In this document: piece after piece, positions 43,801 through 55,179 of the stretch
Layout: each line of letters begins with the position of its first letter
Numbering within the stretch: the stretch's first letter is position 1
Origin: Isoetes taiwanensis
Lineage: Eukaryota > Streptophyta > Lycopodiopsida > Isoetales > Isoetaceae
Assembly: GCA_021234155.1 (NCBI GenBank)
Contig: JAJEKV010000001.1
Span: forward strand, 807,927-871,926
Direction of reading: 5' to 3'
Length of the DNA stretch: 64,000 nucleotides
The notes under the pieces: generated by a model
Databases searched by the model: none
Told to the model about the DNA's origin: nothing
Seen by the model: only the letters and a program-made list of their open reading frames with translations
Made by a program: the position numbers and the translations under genes

Positions 43801-45429
43801 AATAATGGTCATGCATAATATCTATTGTAGTTGTTGCTATTCCCTAGTTCCTTTATTAATATAATGATGTAAGTGATATATTAAGCATCTAGACTTTCTC
43901 ATTTATCAAATTAGATCTCTATGTAATTGACTCCAAATGTTTTGTAATTTGAGGAGATCATGTTTCACCAACTCCATTGCAATGGAGAAATAGGAGTTGG
44001 TAGTAAATTCTGTGTTTGTTTAGGTGTTGTTTACTACAATTTGTTTCTCCTCTCACGTAACTTCAAACTTAATAGCAATCAGGAATATATATCGCACGAG
44101 ATCCACTTTTAAACATTTAACAACAACCAAATACTTTAGCCCATCAACTTGCCCGCTTGAGGAACTTCTTTTAGAAAAATTTCACACTTACAATTTATAA
44201 TGATGCACTTCTTGCGTCTAATGCTTAACAACATATCAACTTCAAATGCTTAGCAAAATAAGTACCAATGTCTATGATGTTCCAAAGATCCTCAAGCACT
44301 CACAACATTATGGTGGCTCTGTTGACAAGTTACCTTCAACACGAGGTCCAATCTCCCCATGTTCCCTCTTGCAACTAGCCTAACTTTCACCACAAAATCT
44401 TGACTATTACATCATTGCCCAAACATTAAAAAATAGTGGTTTCTTAATGTTGGCCAAATGTGCCAACATTTGAGCCAACATGAATGCCCAAACAAACATG
44501 GCCGGTCCCTTCGGCCAAAAACTTCTAACTTCAAAATATATTTTGGACGTAGGAAGTGATCATGGGGCAAAGGAGCATTTCGAAAGTTAATAAATATGAT
44601 GAAGCACCAAGGATTAAAGGTTTAAATGAAATAGGTGGATAGCAAGTGAGGTTATCACCATATGAAACGAAAAAGGGCAAGAAAGAGCAACGGGAGAGCA
44701 GATATGTATGAGCCATTCCTACAAATCGGTGGAGGAGATGCGGAAAGCGGCAGAGTGCGTGTGGAGCTCTGATAAGGATAGAACAGAGCGTAATGCGTAA
44801 GGATAGCTGTTGGAAGAACAAGGTTCAAGCAGCAAAAAGGTGAAAAAGTTTTGGCTTGGGTTCAGAGATCGTCGTTTTCTTGCAAATCCGCCTTCATTGT
44901 GCAAGTAAGCATAGAAAAGCAGAGTAGTAGAATACATGGCTATGGCAGATTTTTGGCACATTCTACAGAAAGGGATGTGGGCCTGAGGGGCTTCGTGAGT
45001 CCGTGGATCTAATCTTATGTTAACCCTAATCTTTTCTTTGCGATCCCACTGTGAGGAACAAAATTTTATGGCTTTCAAAGATAATTTCAGTAGTATATAT
45101 GGCAAGCATATGCTTTAGGTTCTTTTACACACGGGGCTATGCGTAATGGCAAGGATCATGGAGCAAAATAACGCTGGTATAGCGAGCAATACCGATATGG
45201 CAAAGTCATGGATTGGATGCACCGAAGTAATGTTCCAAGATCTTTTCTTCAGGTAACAATATTACAGAATGCATTGTCAACTCCAAAATTGAATGATTTA
45301 GCTCACAAGCATCCTGCTCTCGCTTCAAAAACAGGTAAAGAAAACCATCGTTCGATCCAATTTTTTCAAATGACCACGCATTGTTGGGGAAGAAAACTTG
45401 ATCAAAAGACCAGTCCCTAAGCAAGGGAA

Positions 45430-46068
45430 CCAAAGAGCTTGAAGAATTTCGAAACATACGAGATAGCTTGTGAGTCTCATGAACCCTTCTTTAGGCTTGT
45501 CTTCATAATTGAAACAAATGAGTCAACTAAATGTCGCGCGGTCACCGGACCATCCGTGTTTTTGCAACTTTGTTAGAAGAAGTCGCTTTTTTGTGCTCTT
45601 AGTAGTGTTGATAAACGCAATTGGTGGCTGTGGGCCTGAGCCTTTTAAAGAATAGGAACCATGCTAGTATGGAAGTAGCACGAGGGACTCGTAAAGAATT
45701 TGTAAGTGCAACGCGACACATTTTTTCCACAATTTTGCATCCCCGATTTTCTTGTTGCTTTTCTAGATTGACACATTTATTGCGGAGCAGTTTTTCCAAA
45801 ACGTTGGCAAGCCCTTCATGAATATGCCAATAATAAAGGAATTACGATTATTGGAGACATGCCTATATATGTTGGTGGGCATAGTGTGGATGTTTGGGCG
45901 AATAGAGACCGCTTTATGTTGGTAAGTAGCACATGCATAAGGGTGATGCCATGCCTTTGCCGACTATTGTTATCCAATGGTATTCTTTAGGATGATTTTG
46001 GTGTAGCTATTGAAGTCAATGGCGTGCCTCCAGATCTCTTTAGTGAAACTGGACAGCTTTGGGGAAGG
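45430..46068 (+). pseudogene. Captured 4-alpha-glucanotransferase (disproportionating enzyme, DPE1-like) exons
   Basis: The plastid enzyme transfers glucan units between maltooligosaccharides in starch breakdown. Exon pieces in order: KELEEFRNIRDSL (about 45429-45467); LFCALSSVDKRNWWLW and LKNRNHASMEVARGTRKEF (about 45590-45702) ending at a GTAAGTGC donor; after TTGCTTTTCTAG, IDTFIAEQFFQ and, one base shifted, RWQALHEYANNKGI and IIGDMPIYVGGHSVDVWANR (45767-45924) with a GTAAGTAG donor; then, after an acceptor, DDFGVAIEVNGVPPDLFSET and GQLWGR (about 45991-46068). The GDMP-Y-VG and VPPD-FSETGQLWG motifs are diagnostic of GH77. Single-base shifts and stops show it is not functional. Introns are kept, so genomic DNA was captured. 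Confidence 0.85.
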
Positions 46069-46799
46069 TCGGGACACCTTTTAAACTCTGAACTTCAAGT
46101 TTCACAAAACAAATAAGGCTGGTTAATGTGGATGATCTACTGAAAATAACAACTATGGAGCGGATGCTTATGTATCGTAGCAAAGAATGGAAGGTAAGGA
46201 TCGAATGGAGAATTTTTGCCTGTTCTAAGAAAGCTGGAAGATCTATTCTTCATTCCCTTGCAATTTTAGACCTCAAAGGAGTGGTAAGTATTGCAGAACA
46301 TAGTTGCATAAGCTTTTTAAAATGCATTTTCGTTTAGTTTATGCATGACAATTGGGTGCTTTAATTATGTTATGTTATTCTTATGATTTGTGCAACTTGA
46401 TTTGGTGAAAATGTGTACTTGGTACATTCTTGCTCTGATAATCTCTCTCTGTCATATACAGATTTTACAACAAGATCCTCTTACGTGGAAAAATGTGCAA
46501 AAATGAGTATATGCATATTGGAGATCAACAAGGTAATCATAATTAGTTAAAGATTGATCTTGTTAATTCTCTTTTCTAGCAAAGTTTTGTGCGATTGAAA
46601 AATTGATTCTTTTGTAGACTGAAAAAATGATTCTTTTATACACATCAATTGTTGTTGGCTTACTTGATTGCTATTTATATATCTATTTGAATAACTGGAG
46701 ATAATGGTTTAACCAAGGTTCGATTCCTTGGAGCTCCTTTTATTTATTTGCAGTATGAAAAATACCAATTTTTATGTATTGGCAATATTTTCAATAAAA

Positions 46800-47070
46800 T
46801 GACCAATATTCTAACTATTGCATTGACTAATAAACTGACCAATACAATGACTAATATTGTGATTAACTGACGAACTATCTGACTAACAAAATGACAAGTT
46901 GTGTGACTATTTAAATGACTAATTCTCTGACTATTCCACTGACTATGTCTGACTAATGATCTGACGATTATTCTGACGTTAAATCGTCAGATAAAACTCG
47001 TCAGTATATTCGTCAGGAATAAGGGCTTGGGCAGTTGTCTATTTTATAAAGGCTCTCTGAGGATTATTCT
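46800..47070. repeat. CACTA right subterminal repeats
   Basis: Units such as CTGACTAATAAACTGAC, GTGACTATT, TGACGATTATTCTGACG and CGTCAGATAAAACTCGTC are the mirror of those on the left. The last, CTGACGTTTAACCATCATTC, overlaps the terminal inverted repeat. Confidence 0.85.
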
Positions 47071-47098
47071 GACGTTTAACCATCATTCTCTTGTAGTG

Positions 47099-47770
47099 TC
47101 ACTATCTTTTAGGCAGTCAGATCAAGTTCTTTGTTGACCACCAAGCACTCCTTTACTTGATCAACAAATCCACGCCCACGGGCCGCATTGCTCGTTGGGT
47201 CCTCCTTCGCAAGAATTCGCAGACCTTTGAAATTGTTCACAAGGCGTAAATCTCATGTCAGACCGATTATCTTTCATGCATCCACACAGATGATCCCTCC
47301 ACGGAGTCTCTCGACGCATTTCCGATGATGCTCAACTCTTCCGTGCCACGCCACATTGGTTCCACAACTTTCGAGAAGATCTCCTCACAGCGCGCTTTTC
47401 CACCGTAAGACGCCACGCCTTCCTAAAAAGCTTAAACCCGGCCAACATCAATTTCTCACGAGGTCCGCGGACTACACCATGGTTGGTTGCGCCATCTTTA
47501 CAAAGGGGCAAGGATACCGGCCCTTCGACGCCAGGTTCTTCCTCATGAGGTCCCGTGATATTGTCCGAGAAGCCCGGAAGGACTCGGGTGGTGGTCATTT
47601 TCATGGTGACACCACGACACGCAAAAATCCTTCTCGCAGTTATTTTTGGCCCACGCCAAAGACGCCACGCCCACGCCCGCACTGCGGATGCATGTCAGCG
47701 CGGTGGGAAGGCCCACGCCCGTGGACGCTTCTTCCATTGACGCCGGCCGCCACGCCCTTCCCTTCAAGCA
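47099..47770 (+). pseudogene. Gypsy RNase H (continued) and integrase zinc-binding lead
   Basis: This continues the RNase H split by the CACTA: YLLGSQIKFFVDHQALLYLI, NKSTPTGRIARWVLLRK. After that come FEIVHKA-type wording, a region with stops, and an integrase zinc domain remnant (GGHFHGDTTTRK, then DACQRGGKAHARG), where one of the CX2C cysteines is lost. Several frames are used, so indels are present. Confidence 0.7.
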
Positions 47771-48630
47771 AATGGGGGAATGGATTTTGTGGGACCTATT
47801 GATCCTCCCCGCTGCACACCCGCGTTCGCTACATTCCTCGGGTTCTCACTAACTACGCTTACCAAATGGGCGGAAGCTTGCGCACTTCCGCACAACACGC
47901 AGCAAGTACAGCCAAGGTCATCTATCGCCGAAATCATCACGCTGCTTTGGCTGCCCCACCGGAGCTGGTCGCTGATCGAGGTGTTCATTTTGTCAATCAT
48001 ACTATCAAGGAGCTGACGGATTATCTGCTGCATCACAAGAGCACACCTTACTATCCTCAAGGGAATGGTTTGGCTGAAAGCACCAACAAAACTCTGGTCA
48101 CAATTCTCAAGAAAATTTGTGACGCTTCTCGCACTGACTGGCACAACAAGCTTCCTACTGTTCTTTGGGCTTACAACACGAGTTTTAAAATTGCTACTGG
48201 CCACACTCCCTTCAAATTGGTTTATGGTCAAGAAGCTCTCATGCCTTTTGAATATATTCTTCCAACTCTCCGTTTTCAACTTGCTGCAGCCCATAATCCA
48301 CCTGCTGCACTCAAGGAAAGGGTTTATCAATTGGAACAGTTGGATGAACTTAGGCGTGATGCTTACATTCGTGTTCTTCATGGACAACAGTTGCAAAAAT
48401 CTTTGCATGACAAACGACTTAAGACAAAAACATTCAAAGAAGGAGATTTCGTTCTTCTTTATGATTCTCGTTACAAAACTTTTCGGGACAAGTTAAAGTT
48501 CAGATGGCTTGGTCCTTATCAAATTATTCAAGTGGTACAACCCAGCATTTTCAAGCTGGCCGAATTAGATGGCACTCCCTTACCTACTCTGGTTAATGGC
48601 TTTCGCCTCAAACAATTTCATACAATGTAA
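47770..48630 (+). pseudogene. Gypsy integrase core and C-terminus
   Basis: In frame pieces: MDFVGPIDPP and FSLTTLTKWAEACALPH (first catalytic region, 47780-47890). From 47950 an intact 220-residue run reads PPELVADRGVHFVNHTIKEL (second Asp region), YYPQGNGLAESTNKTL (Glu of D,D35E), WAYNTSFKIATGHTPFKLVY and KEGDFVLLYDSR, ending GPYQIIQVVQPSIF and FRLKQFHTM. There is no chromodomain, so it is not a chromovirus. The coding quality of this end is much better than that of the missing RT. Confidence 0.85.
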
Positions 48631-50495
48631 AAGTGACAATCATCCACGGATCTTCGTTCCGCATACCTGCATACACAATGTGATAGTGACTAACAAGCGC
48701 ATATTTATATTATATAGGTGGAATTTTTACAAAATATGAGCAGAGCCCATCTATTTCCGCTATGGGCAGAGCCCTATTTACAAAAACGGGCTGAGAGCCC
48801 TATCTACTAAATCCTAAGGAGAAAAACCCTCTACTCCAGGTTTGGAGCAGAGGTGATGCGCAGGATGTGGTAGTAGTCTCACTCCGGATCAGTAAGCAGT
48901 GAATCACCACCTCCATCCCGTTGGTAAGGGGATCGGGATGCTCACCATCCCAAAGACACCACCCATCCATGGCAATGCCACGATTGGGCACCGCCAGAGG
49001 TCGGCGGTCGATCTTGCATGTTATCCACTCCTGTGCGTTAGGCGGATGGTGCATTTGTCGTGAAGTCCAAAGAAATAGACATATACCGCGCCATCGGGTG
49101 TCTCGGCTTCAACCATCAAGTTTCTTATATAGCCAACCGAGGACCTCCCTGTCAACGTGGACCAATCGGAAAATTCGCCAACGTGTTCGCAATGCAAAGC
49201 TCTTTCTAATTCCAGAATCTTTTCTCCCGCCGCTATCTAGCCATGGTACCTTCCGACACCTTTATTTTAATGATATCCCACTTCGAAGTTGCCAAAGATT
49301 AAATGTCATTCCTTCTTTTCATGCCCGTCGAACATTAATAGGTGTCCTTTTGCCAACCGGGTCACATCGGATCATTCCCTTACGCCTCATCGCCACCGCT
49401 CATTACTTCCCTTTACCATTTGAGGACTTAGCCAAAATTTTGCCTCTCACTCGCCCCTTTCGCGATCTGCCGCCACTCGCATCATCAACACTGTTCATCC
49501 TCCCCACGCCCTTCGCCAACACTTCAGGCGCGCCCTAACACCTTTTCGGGCGATTTTCGTCTTCCGCTTCTCTCGCCTCCCCTCCAGAACCCAATTCTTC
49601 CAGTTCCTTCCCGACGCTCCTCGCCATGGCTGCACCTAAATTTTCCACACTTCAAGGTATCGCCCAAGGATCCCGCTCTTTTCGAAGTTTGTGTCTTTCC
49701 CCGACGCCTACCTTTCGCGGAAGCCCTCGCTGGCCGGAGTCGGAAGTTAAGGAACGGAAAAGTTTTACTTAATTCTCACAGATGGACCTCCCCGCACCAA
49801 ATCCGAGCAATTGAAACAGTTCATCGCTCACATCGCCAACATGCTTACTCATTTCGATTTCGAGGTATTCTCAGATTCCTTTGCAAACACCTTCTTTATC
49901 TTGGGTTGCCTTACAGACATAGATGTCATTCGGGGCCAAGGGCTCCTTCTTATCAAGCAAACATGCAAGCCTCACCAATATTGCAAAGTCCCGCTGGGTA
50001 TTCTATCAAGAACACCCATATCAATAAGCCATTCTATAATACTAGAAAAAGTGCCTGGCGTTACGGGCTTTTTGATGGGATATATTCAAAAGTAATAAAA
50101 AATATAGTTGAATGCTAGATGATACAAAGGGTATAGTGCATAATCTTAAATATTAGGCAATACAAACAAATGTTACAAGCTTTAGAATTTGAAGTGTAAG
50201 TATTTGCTCTCTAGCCTTTGGGAAGCTTTAGAATTTGAAGTGTAAGTATTTGATATCTAGCCTTTGGGATAAATGGGATGCCATAATTGCACAAAATATG
50301 TAATCGCAAATAGGTAACCTAAAATGTGTGATCGCATAATAGGCATGACCATATTTGAGGTCACTCATCTTATATTATAATGTTGTGTAATGGACCGCAC
50401 CCTAAATCGGACGGTCGAGGATTTGATTGACCAATGGTGGAGATGATGTGTGCGTGTCTTCAACTAAAATTTCATCTTGACTATGGCTTCAATAT
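48631..50495. other. Stretch without recognisable gene after gypsy integrase
   Basis: The polypurine tract and 3' LTR of the gypsy element should be here, but no match to 40086-40610 is seen. 48920-49540 is an open frame of 205 residues without a known domain. 49200-49800 is GC-richer and may belong to a second degenerate element. At 50177-50273 a unit of about 53 bp (GCTTTAGAATTTGAAGTGTA with TAGCCTTTGGGA) is duplicated in tandem. Confidence 0.4.
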
Positions 50496-52290
50496 GAAAG
50501 GAAAAAGGAAAAGGAAAAGGAAAAGGGAAAGGGAAAGGGAAAGGGAAAGGGAAAGGGAAAGGGCAAAAGGGAAAAGGGAAAAGGGGAATGGGAAGGAAAA
50601 AGGAAAACGATGAAAGGGAAAATGGAAAAGGGAAACGGAAAAGGGGAAGGGAAAAGGAAAAACGATGAAAGGAAAAGGGAAAAGGGAAAACGATGAAAGG
50701 GAAAAGGTAAAAGGAAAAGGGGAAGGGAAAAGGAAAAAAGATGAAAGGGAAAAGGGAAAACGGAAAAGGGAAAACGGAAAAGGGAAAAGGGAAAAGGGAA
50801 AAGGGAAAAGGAAAAGGGGACGGGAAAAGGGAAAACGATGAAAGGGAAAACGGAAAAGGGAAACGGAAAAGGGTAAGGGAAAAGGAAAAATGATGAAAGG
50901 TAAAAGGAAAAGGGAAAAGGAAAAGGGAAAAGGAAAAGGAAAAACGATGAAAGGGAAAAGGGAAAAGGGAAAAGGAAAAAGGAAAAGGGGAAGGGAAAAG
51001 GAAAAACGATGAAAGGGAAAAGGGAAAAGGAAGAGGGGAAGGGAAAAGGAACAACGATGAAAGGGAAAAGGGAAAAGGGAAAGGGAAAGGGAAAAGGGAA
51101 AAGGGAAAAGGAATAAAAGAAAGGTAAGAGGAAAAAGGAAAGAGAAGGAGAAAAGGAAAATGGAAAGATAAAAGAAAATAGAAAAAGGAATAGAATAGGC
51201 GAGGGGGAAAGGGAACGGAAAAAGAGCACCGCGAGAAGGGTAAGGAGTAAAGGTGAGAAAAGGAGAAAAAGGTATAAGGGAAAATAAGAAAAGGTTGCAA
51301 AGTCTATGGGAAAAAGAAAAGTAAAAAGGAAAAGAGAGGGGGAAAAGGGAAAAAGAGAACTTGGGAAAAGGGAACGAGAGAAAGAGAAAAAAGGAAAGGG
51401 CGTGAAAAAAAGGGAAAAGAGAAAGGGTGAAGAAAGAGAAAAAGGAAAGCAAAAAGAGCATCGAGAAAAAGGAAGAGGGAAAGAATGGAAAAATGAGGAA
51501 AAAGGTGGGGGGAAAGTAGAATAGACAAAGGGTAGGGAGCAAGGAATAGGAAAAGAGGAAAAGAGGAAGGAGAAAAGGGCACGAGAAAAAAGGGAAGAGG
51601 GAAAGGGTGAGGAAATAGAAAAAAGAAAGGGAAAAAGAGTATGGGAAAGGGAAAAGAAAAAAGAAACAAGAAAGGAGAAAGTGGAAAGGGGAAAAAGGGG
51701 AAGAGGATGGGGAAAGAAGGAAAAAGGGTACATAAAAAAGATTGAGAAAAGGGAATGGAAAGAGGCATATGAAAAGTTTAAAGGAATCTGGAAAGGGAAA
51801 ATGTAAAAAGGTAGGGAAAGAGAAAGGAAAGGGAAAAAGGGAACATCGCAAAGCAAAAGGGTGGGGAATGTATGAAAAGGGAATGGAAAGTTGAAAGGAA
51901 AAGGGAAGCGGAAAAAGGAGAAGGGAAAACAAAAAGAGCATGAGGAAAAGAGGAGAGAGAAATGGGAAAAGAGATGGGGAAAAGGGCACGTGATCAAGAG
52001 GAAGACGGTGGGGAAAGGAAGAAAAAGGCACATGAAAAGGTAAGCAAAAGAGAACGAAAAAAATGCATGAGAAACGGGAAAGAGAAAAGGAAAAGGAAAA
52101 GGAAGAGGAAGGGGAAAAGGAAAGGGAAAGAGAGTAGTGGAAAAATGGGAAGAGCGGGGAAAGATAAAAAGAAAGGGAAAAAGCTGATAAGAAAAAGAGA
52201 AAGAAAAAAAGGGGAAGGGGAAAGGGAAGGCAAAGGGAGGGAGATGGGGGTTAGAAAAAAAAAGGGAGAATAAAAAAAGAAAGAAATTAA
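50496..52290. repeat. 1.8 kb polypurine tract ((GGGAAAA)n and related)
   Basis: Almost every base on the plus strand is A or G. The left half is built from AAAAGGGAAAAGG and GGAAAAACGATGAAAGGG; the right half is a more mixed purine tract. Only scattered C and T occur. The very long minus-strand open frames here (516 and 612 residues of F/P/S/L) are repeat products. It ends 15 bases before a Helitron-like 3' hairpin at 52305. Confidence 0.95.
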
Positions 52291-52304
52291 AGGTTCCTAA
52301 TTTA

Positions 52305-52333
52305 TGCCCAGCAAGGCTAGGTACCATTACTTT
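52305..52333 (+). mobile_element. Degenerate Helitron-like 3' terminus
   Basis: TGCCCAGCAAGGCTAGGTA followed by CCATTACTTT matches the ends at 1238 and 2132 with two changes in the stem and CTTT for CTAG. It is preceded by ATTAAAGGTTCCTAATTT and the purine tract, not by the ORF seen in the other copies. It is probably an old copy whose interior was replaced by purine repeat expansion. Confidence 0.6.
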
Positions 52334-52893
52334 TGGTTATTAATGTTTGTAGACATGGGTGAAATCTGGTATTTGCCATCCAATGCCCCTCACCCAAATA
52401 ACAATGTTTAAAATGAAACGCACTTATTTAAGAAGTGCGTTTGAAAGATTCCTCTAAAAATTTTGGAAAACTACAAAATGAGGCAAAATAGGGGGCAATC
52501 AAGGTTTGTGGATGCAAGTTATTCAAAACTGTCCTAAAAAACAGCTTTTTTAGAGTGACATAATATAAAATACGAAGACCCTTAAAAAAATATGTCGTTT
52601 TGGGGGTCAAACAAGCATTTACGAGAGCACAAAGATTTCTACGACAAAAATAAATGTAAATATGTGAGGTTCTCTTTGTATATTGTTGTGTAAAATTCTT
52701 TGTGATAGCAATTCTGCAGAGGAAGAAAGATATATTGTTACGCGAACAAAAAGAAAAGATCACATGGATATCATAACATAATCTGTGAAGGAACAATTAC
52801 ACGGACAACATATGCAGGTATTCATCATATATGTTATGGTTATTGAATATGGTTGTACTTCCATTTGCTTGATGCATGCCATTAGTATAGATA

Positions 52894-52922
52894 CTAGTAA
52901 TAGTGCCCAGCATTGCTGGGAT
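52894..52922 (-). mobile_element. Helitron-like 3' terminus on the minus strand
   Basis: On the minus strand ATCCCAGCAATGCTGGGCA is a stem with 7-8 pairs. It is followed by CTATTACTAG (CTAG at 52894-52897) and then T. The same hairpin type as the plus-strand copies marks it as the same or a sister family. The element lies to the right (higher coordinates); its other end is not found. Confidence 0.7.
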
Positions 52923-53084
52923 AATGTTGGGAACCTAGAAATAATAAGCCCGTGTAATGTTACAATATATATTAGCTACACTCTCATAACATGTGTAGGT
53001 TGAAATCTGTGTAGGATTTGAATCATCGTTAAGGTTTTGGTCCACTTATAATTTATGTAAGTTGTAATTTGTGTAGCCAATGGG

Positions 53085-54020
53085 ATTTTAAATCCCTACC
53101 AAGATTTTGGTTCATGATGACATAGAAAAAGCCCACCAAGATTTTGGTTCATGATAACCCACCAAGATTTTGGTTCATGATAACCTATAAATGTGACTGA
53201 CAAACATGTATATGTTGGGATTGTCGTAAGTAAAAAGAATCTTATGCCTGACAAACATGTATATGTTTACGATTGTTGTTGGCATTTTAAAATGGCATTT
53301 GTATGTTTAGGTATGTTTAGGAGTTCTATGTTCGATCATCTATTTAATTTTGCTATGTGCTCTGAAGGCATATTGCAGGTGATATAAATAGACTATTGCA
53401 TTGCGGGGATAAATAGACCTTAGTACACTTGACCCTATGTTCAACAATCCATTTCATTCTTCTCTATTCTTTGAAGGCATATTATGGGTGAGGTGAGGTA
53501 TGTAGTAATAACAATGCAGGCTTCTTGGTATTGCAACGTTCTTTGAATATTATGATTATATTGACATTTGCTACAAAACCACCATAAGACAGGCATGTAC
53601 GCATAGTCTTGACAATACAAGCATGCATGCATGCATAGTCTTAAAAAATGATAGTGCCAAACAGTTTTTGAAGGCGCCATTCACCACTTTCATCTATTAT
53701 TCTCCACTTTCATGTGCTTGAGTAATTGTATGATTAATAATTACATATTCTTGCCAACTAACCTCATATTGATGCTTGCAAATGTCTCAAAATAGTCTGG
53801 TTACAACAATGAAGGTTTCACCAAAATTCCATGATCCATAGATAATGTCCTATTGCTTTAGAGATTGCAAAACGACAAAGATAAATCCCGTGTTGCTTTG
53901 AAAGAGTAGACTGTATCATTGCAGAATTGCAGAGTAGACTGTAGCATTGCAAATGATTATAGGCTCTTCGCTCTTAGGCTTTTGCAAATTGCAGAGTAGA
54001 CTATAGCATTGCAAATGATT
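53085..54020. repeat. Short local duplications
   Basis: ACCAAGATTTTGGTTCATGA is repeated three times at 53098-53180, TGACAAACATGTATATGTT twice (53197, 53250), and GCAGAGTAGACT.TAGCATTGC twice (about 53929, 53990) followed by AAATGATTATAGG. No gene is visible in 52923-54590. Confidence 0.7.
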
Positions 54021-54607
54021 ATAGGACTATTATCTTGTTGCATCCTGTTTGCACTCAGTATACTGTATCAGCAAGATCAGCTTACCATGAACAAAATCCT
54101 AATCCACAACTTTGCAATTTTAGTTGCTGAAGCACTGCAACATGACATTGCACTACAGTTGAACTTCGCCACCTGAAGAAGCACAGCAAAGCATATTGTA
54201 TTTTATAAAACACCCGGCAGTTTCTACTAAAATGAGCTAAAATAGAAGTGTATCTGTGCTTTAACATTGTGAAACATGGAAAAGAGTGACATCAATACTT
54301 GGATTACCTGACAAAATGAATTACAAAATGGTCCATTGCACGGATATCTGCCAGGTAGACTGGAGCAAACTGGCTATCAACTTTGGAGCAACTGGCCCTG
54401 CCCATGAATCTTCCTGGTTGCTTTTAATAATTCACCTGAACAGATTACAGTGAACAGATTCTCCTAGCAATTACAGTGAACAGATTTTGAAGGTCTATCC
54501 TTTTGCAGCATAGAACCGATCTGTTTTCCATGAACATCAAAGTAATAACCCTTTTGCCTGAATAGGCCCATCAAATTGCTTAGAGTTTGAGTTGAATATT
54601 CACTTAC

Positions 54608-54936
54608 AGAATGTAGAGGAACCAATCATTCCAGGTCTTCCAGATGATGTTGCCATGCTGTGCCTTGCCCGTGTTCCCCTCGAGAAATTTCTAACTATGG
54701 GGCTTGTGTCTAACCAGACAAGAATTGAGGCAGCAGCTTTACGTGCATCCTTCGCCACCAGATGTTATCCGAAGATGTTCAGAATACCGGATGGCGTGCA
54801 TATATTCCTTCAGAAGGCAGATGGGTTAGTCTTCCTCCTATGCCTTCAAGGACCTAAGAACGGCTTCAACTATGCTGTGATTGCTAATTGGAAGCTCGGC
54901 CCTAAAAACAAAATTCTAGAAGAACTACGGCCATGA
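54608..54936 (+). pseudogene. F-box domain gene fragment (F-box/kelch-like)
   Basis: Behind a TTCACTTACAG splice acceptor the frame reads NVEEPIIPGLPDDVAMLCLA and RVPLEKFLTMGLVSN. The pattern .IPGLPDD.A..CL.RVP..... ...VS is the F-box of plant F-box/kelch proteins, which recruit substrates to SCF ubiquitin ligases. The rest (ADGLVFLLCLQGPK, FNYAVIANWKLGPKNK) has only loose likeness to the linker before kelch repeats. The frame stops at 54936 without a single full kelch motif, so it is a truncated copy. No ATG starts the frame. It lies inside the 52401-56430 inverted-repeat segment. Confidence 0.55.
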
Positions 54937-55179
54937 AGAACTAAGCAGCTCTTTGCTGTTGGAAACTCGGCCATGAACTTACTGAAAACTCGGCCCTAAA
55001 AACAAAATTTTGTAAGAACTACGGCCAGGAAGAACCTTATTTTTTTTTTCTTCCTTCTCCGAATCCTAGAAGCCCCATGCATCATCAAGAAACTCTGTGC
55101 ATCATCTAGAAATCCCGGAGATCGTGAGATCTCAAAACCCTAAAATTTTTCTTTTCATGATTTTTTCCTAGCCTCCTGT

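Larger units (their letters stand above)
43386..47098. mobile_element. CACTA DNA transposon, non-autonomous, with captured gene
   Basis: The left end CACTACAAGAGAATGA (43386) and right end TCATTCTCTTGTAGTG (to 47098) are inverted repeats, and TCA flanks the element on both sides (43383-43385 and 47099-47101), as expected for a CACTA family. Removing the 3713 bp and one TCA rejoins the RNase H of the gypsy element (CFRHYLLGSQIKFFVDHQAL read across the site). Subterminal regions carry dense CTGACTA/CTGACGA repeats. No transposase frame is seen. The interior carries exons of a plastid 4-alpha-glucanotransferase gene. Confidence 0.95.

Noticed and set aside
46690-46740. B-box-like GGTTCGATTCC with CCAAG/CTTGG stem inside the CACTA
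   Set aside because: No A box or acceptor stem is found at the right distance, so it is not a tRNA gene.
48920-49540. 205-residue plus-strand frame after the gypsy integrase
   Set aside because: No recognised domain and composition like the surrounding non-coding DNA; not called as a gene.
50464-52327. Three very long minus-strand open frames (278, 516 and 612 residues)
   Set aside because: They consist only of F, P, S and L repeats encoded by the purine tract. All three frames are open because pyrimidine-only DNA has no stop codons.
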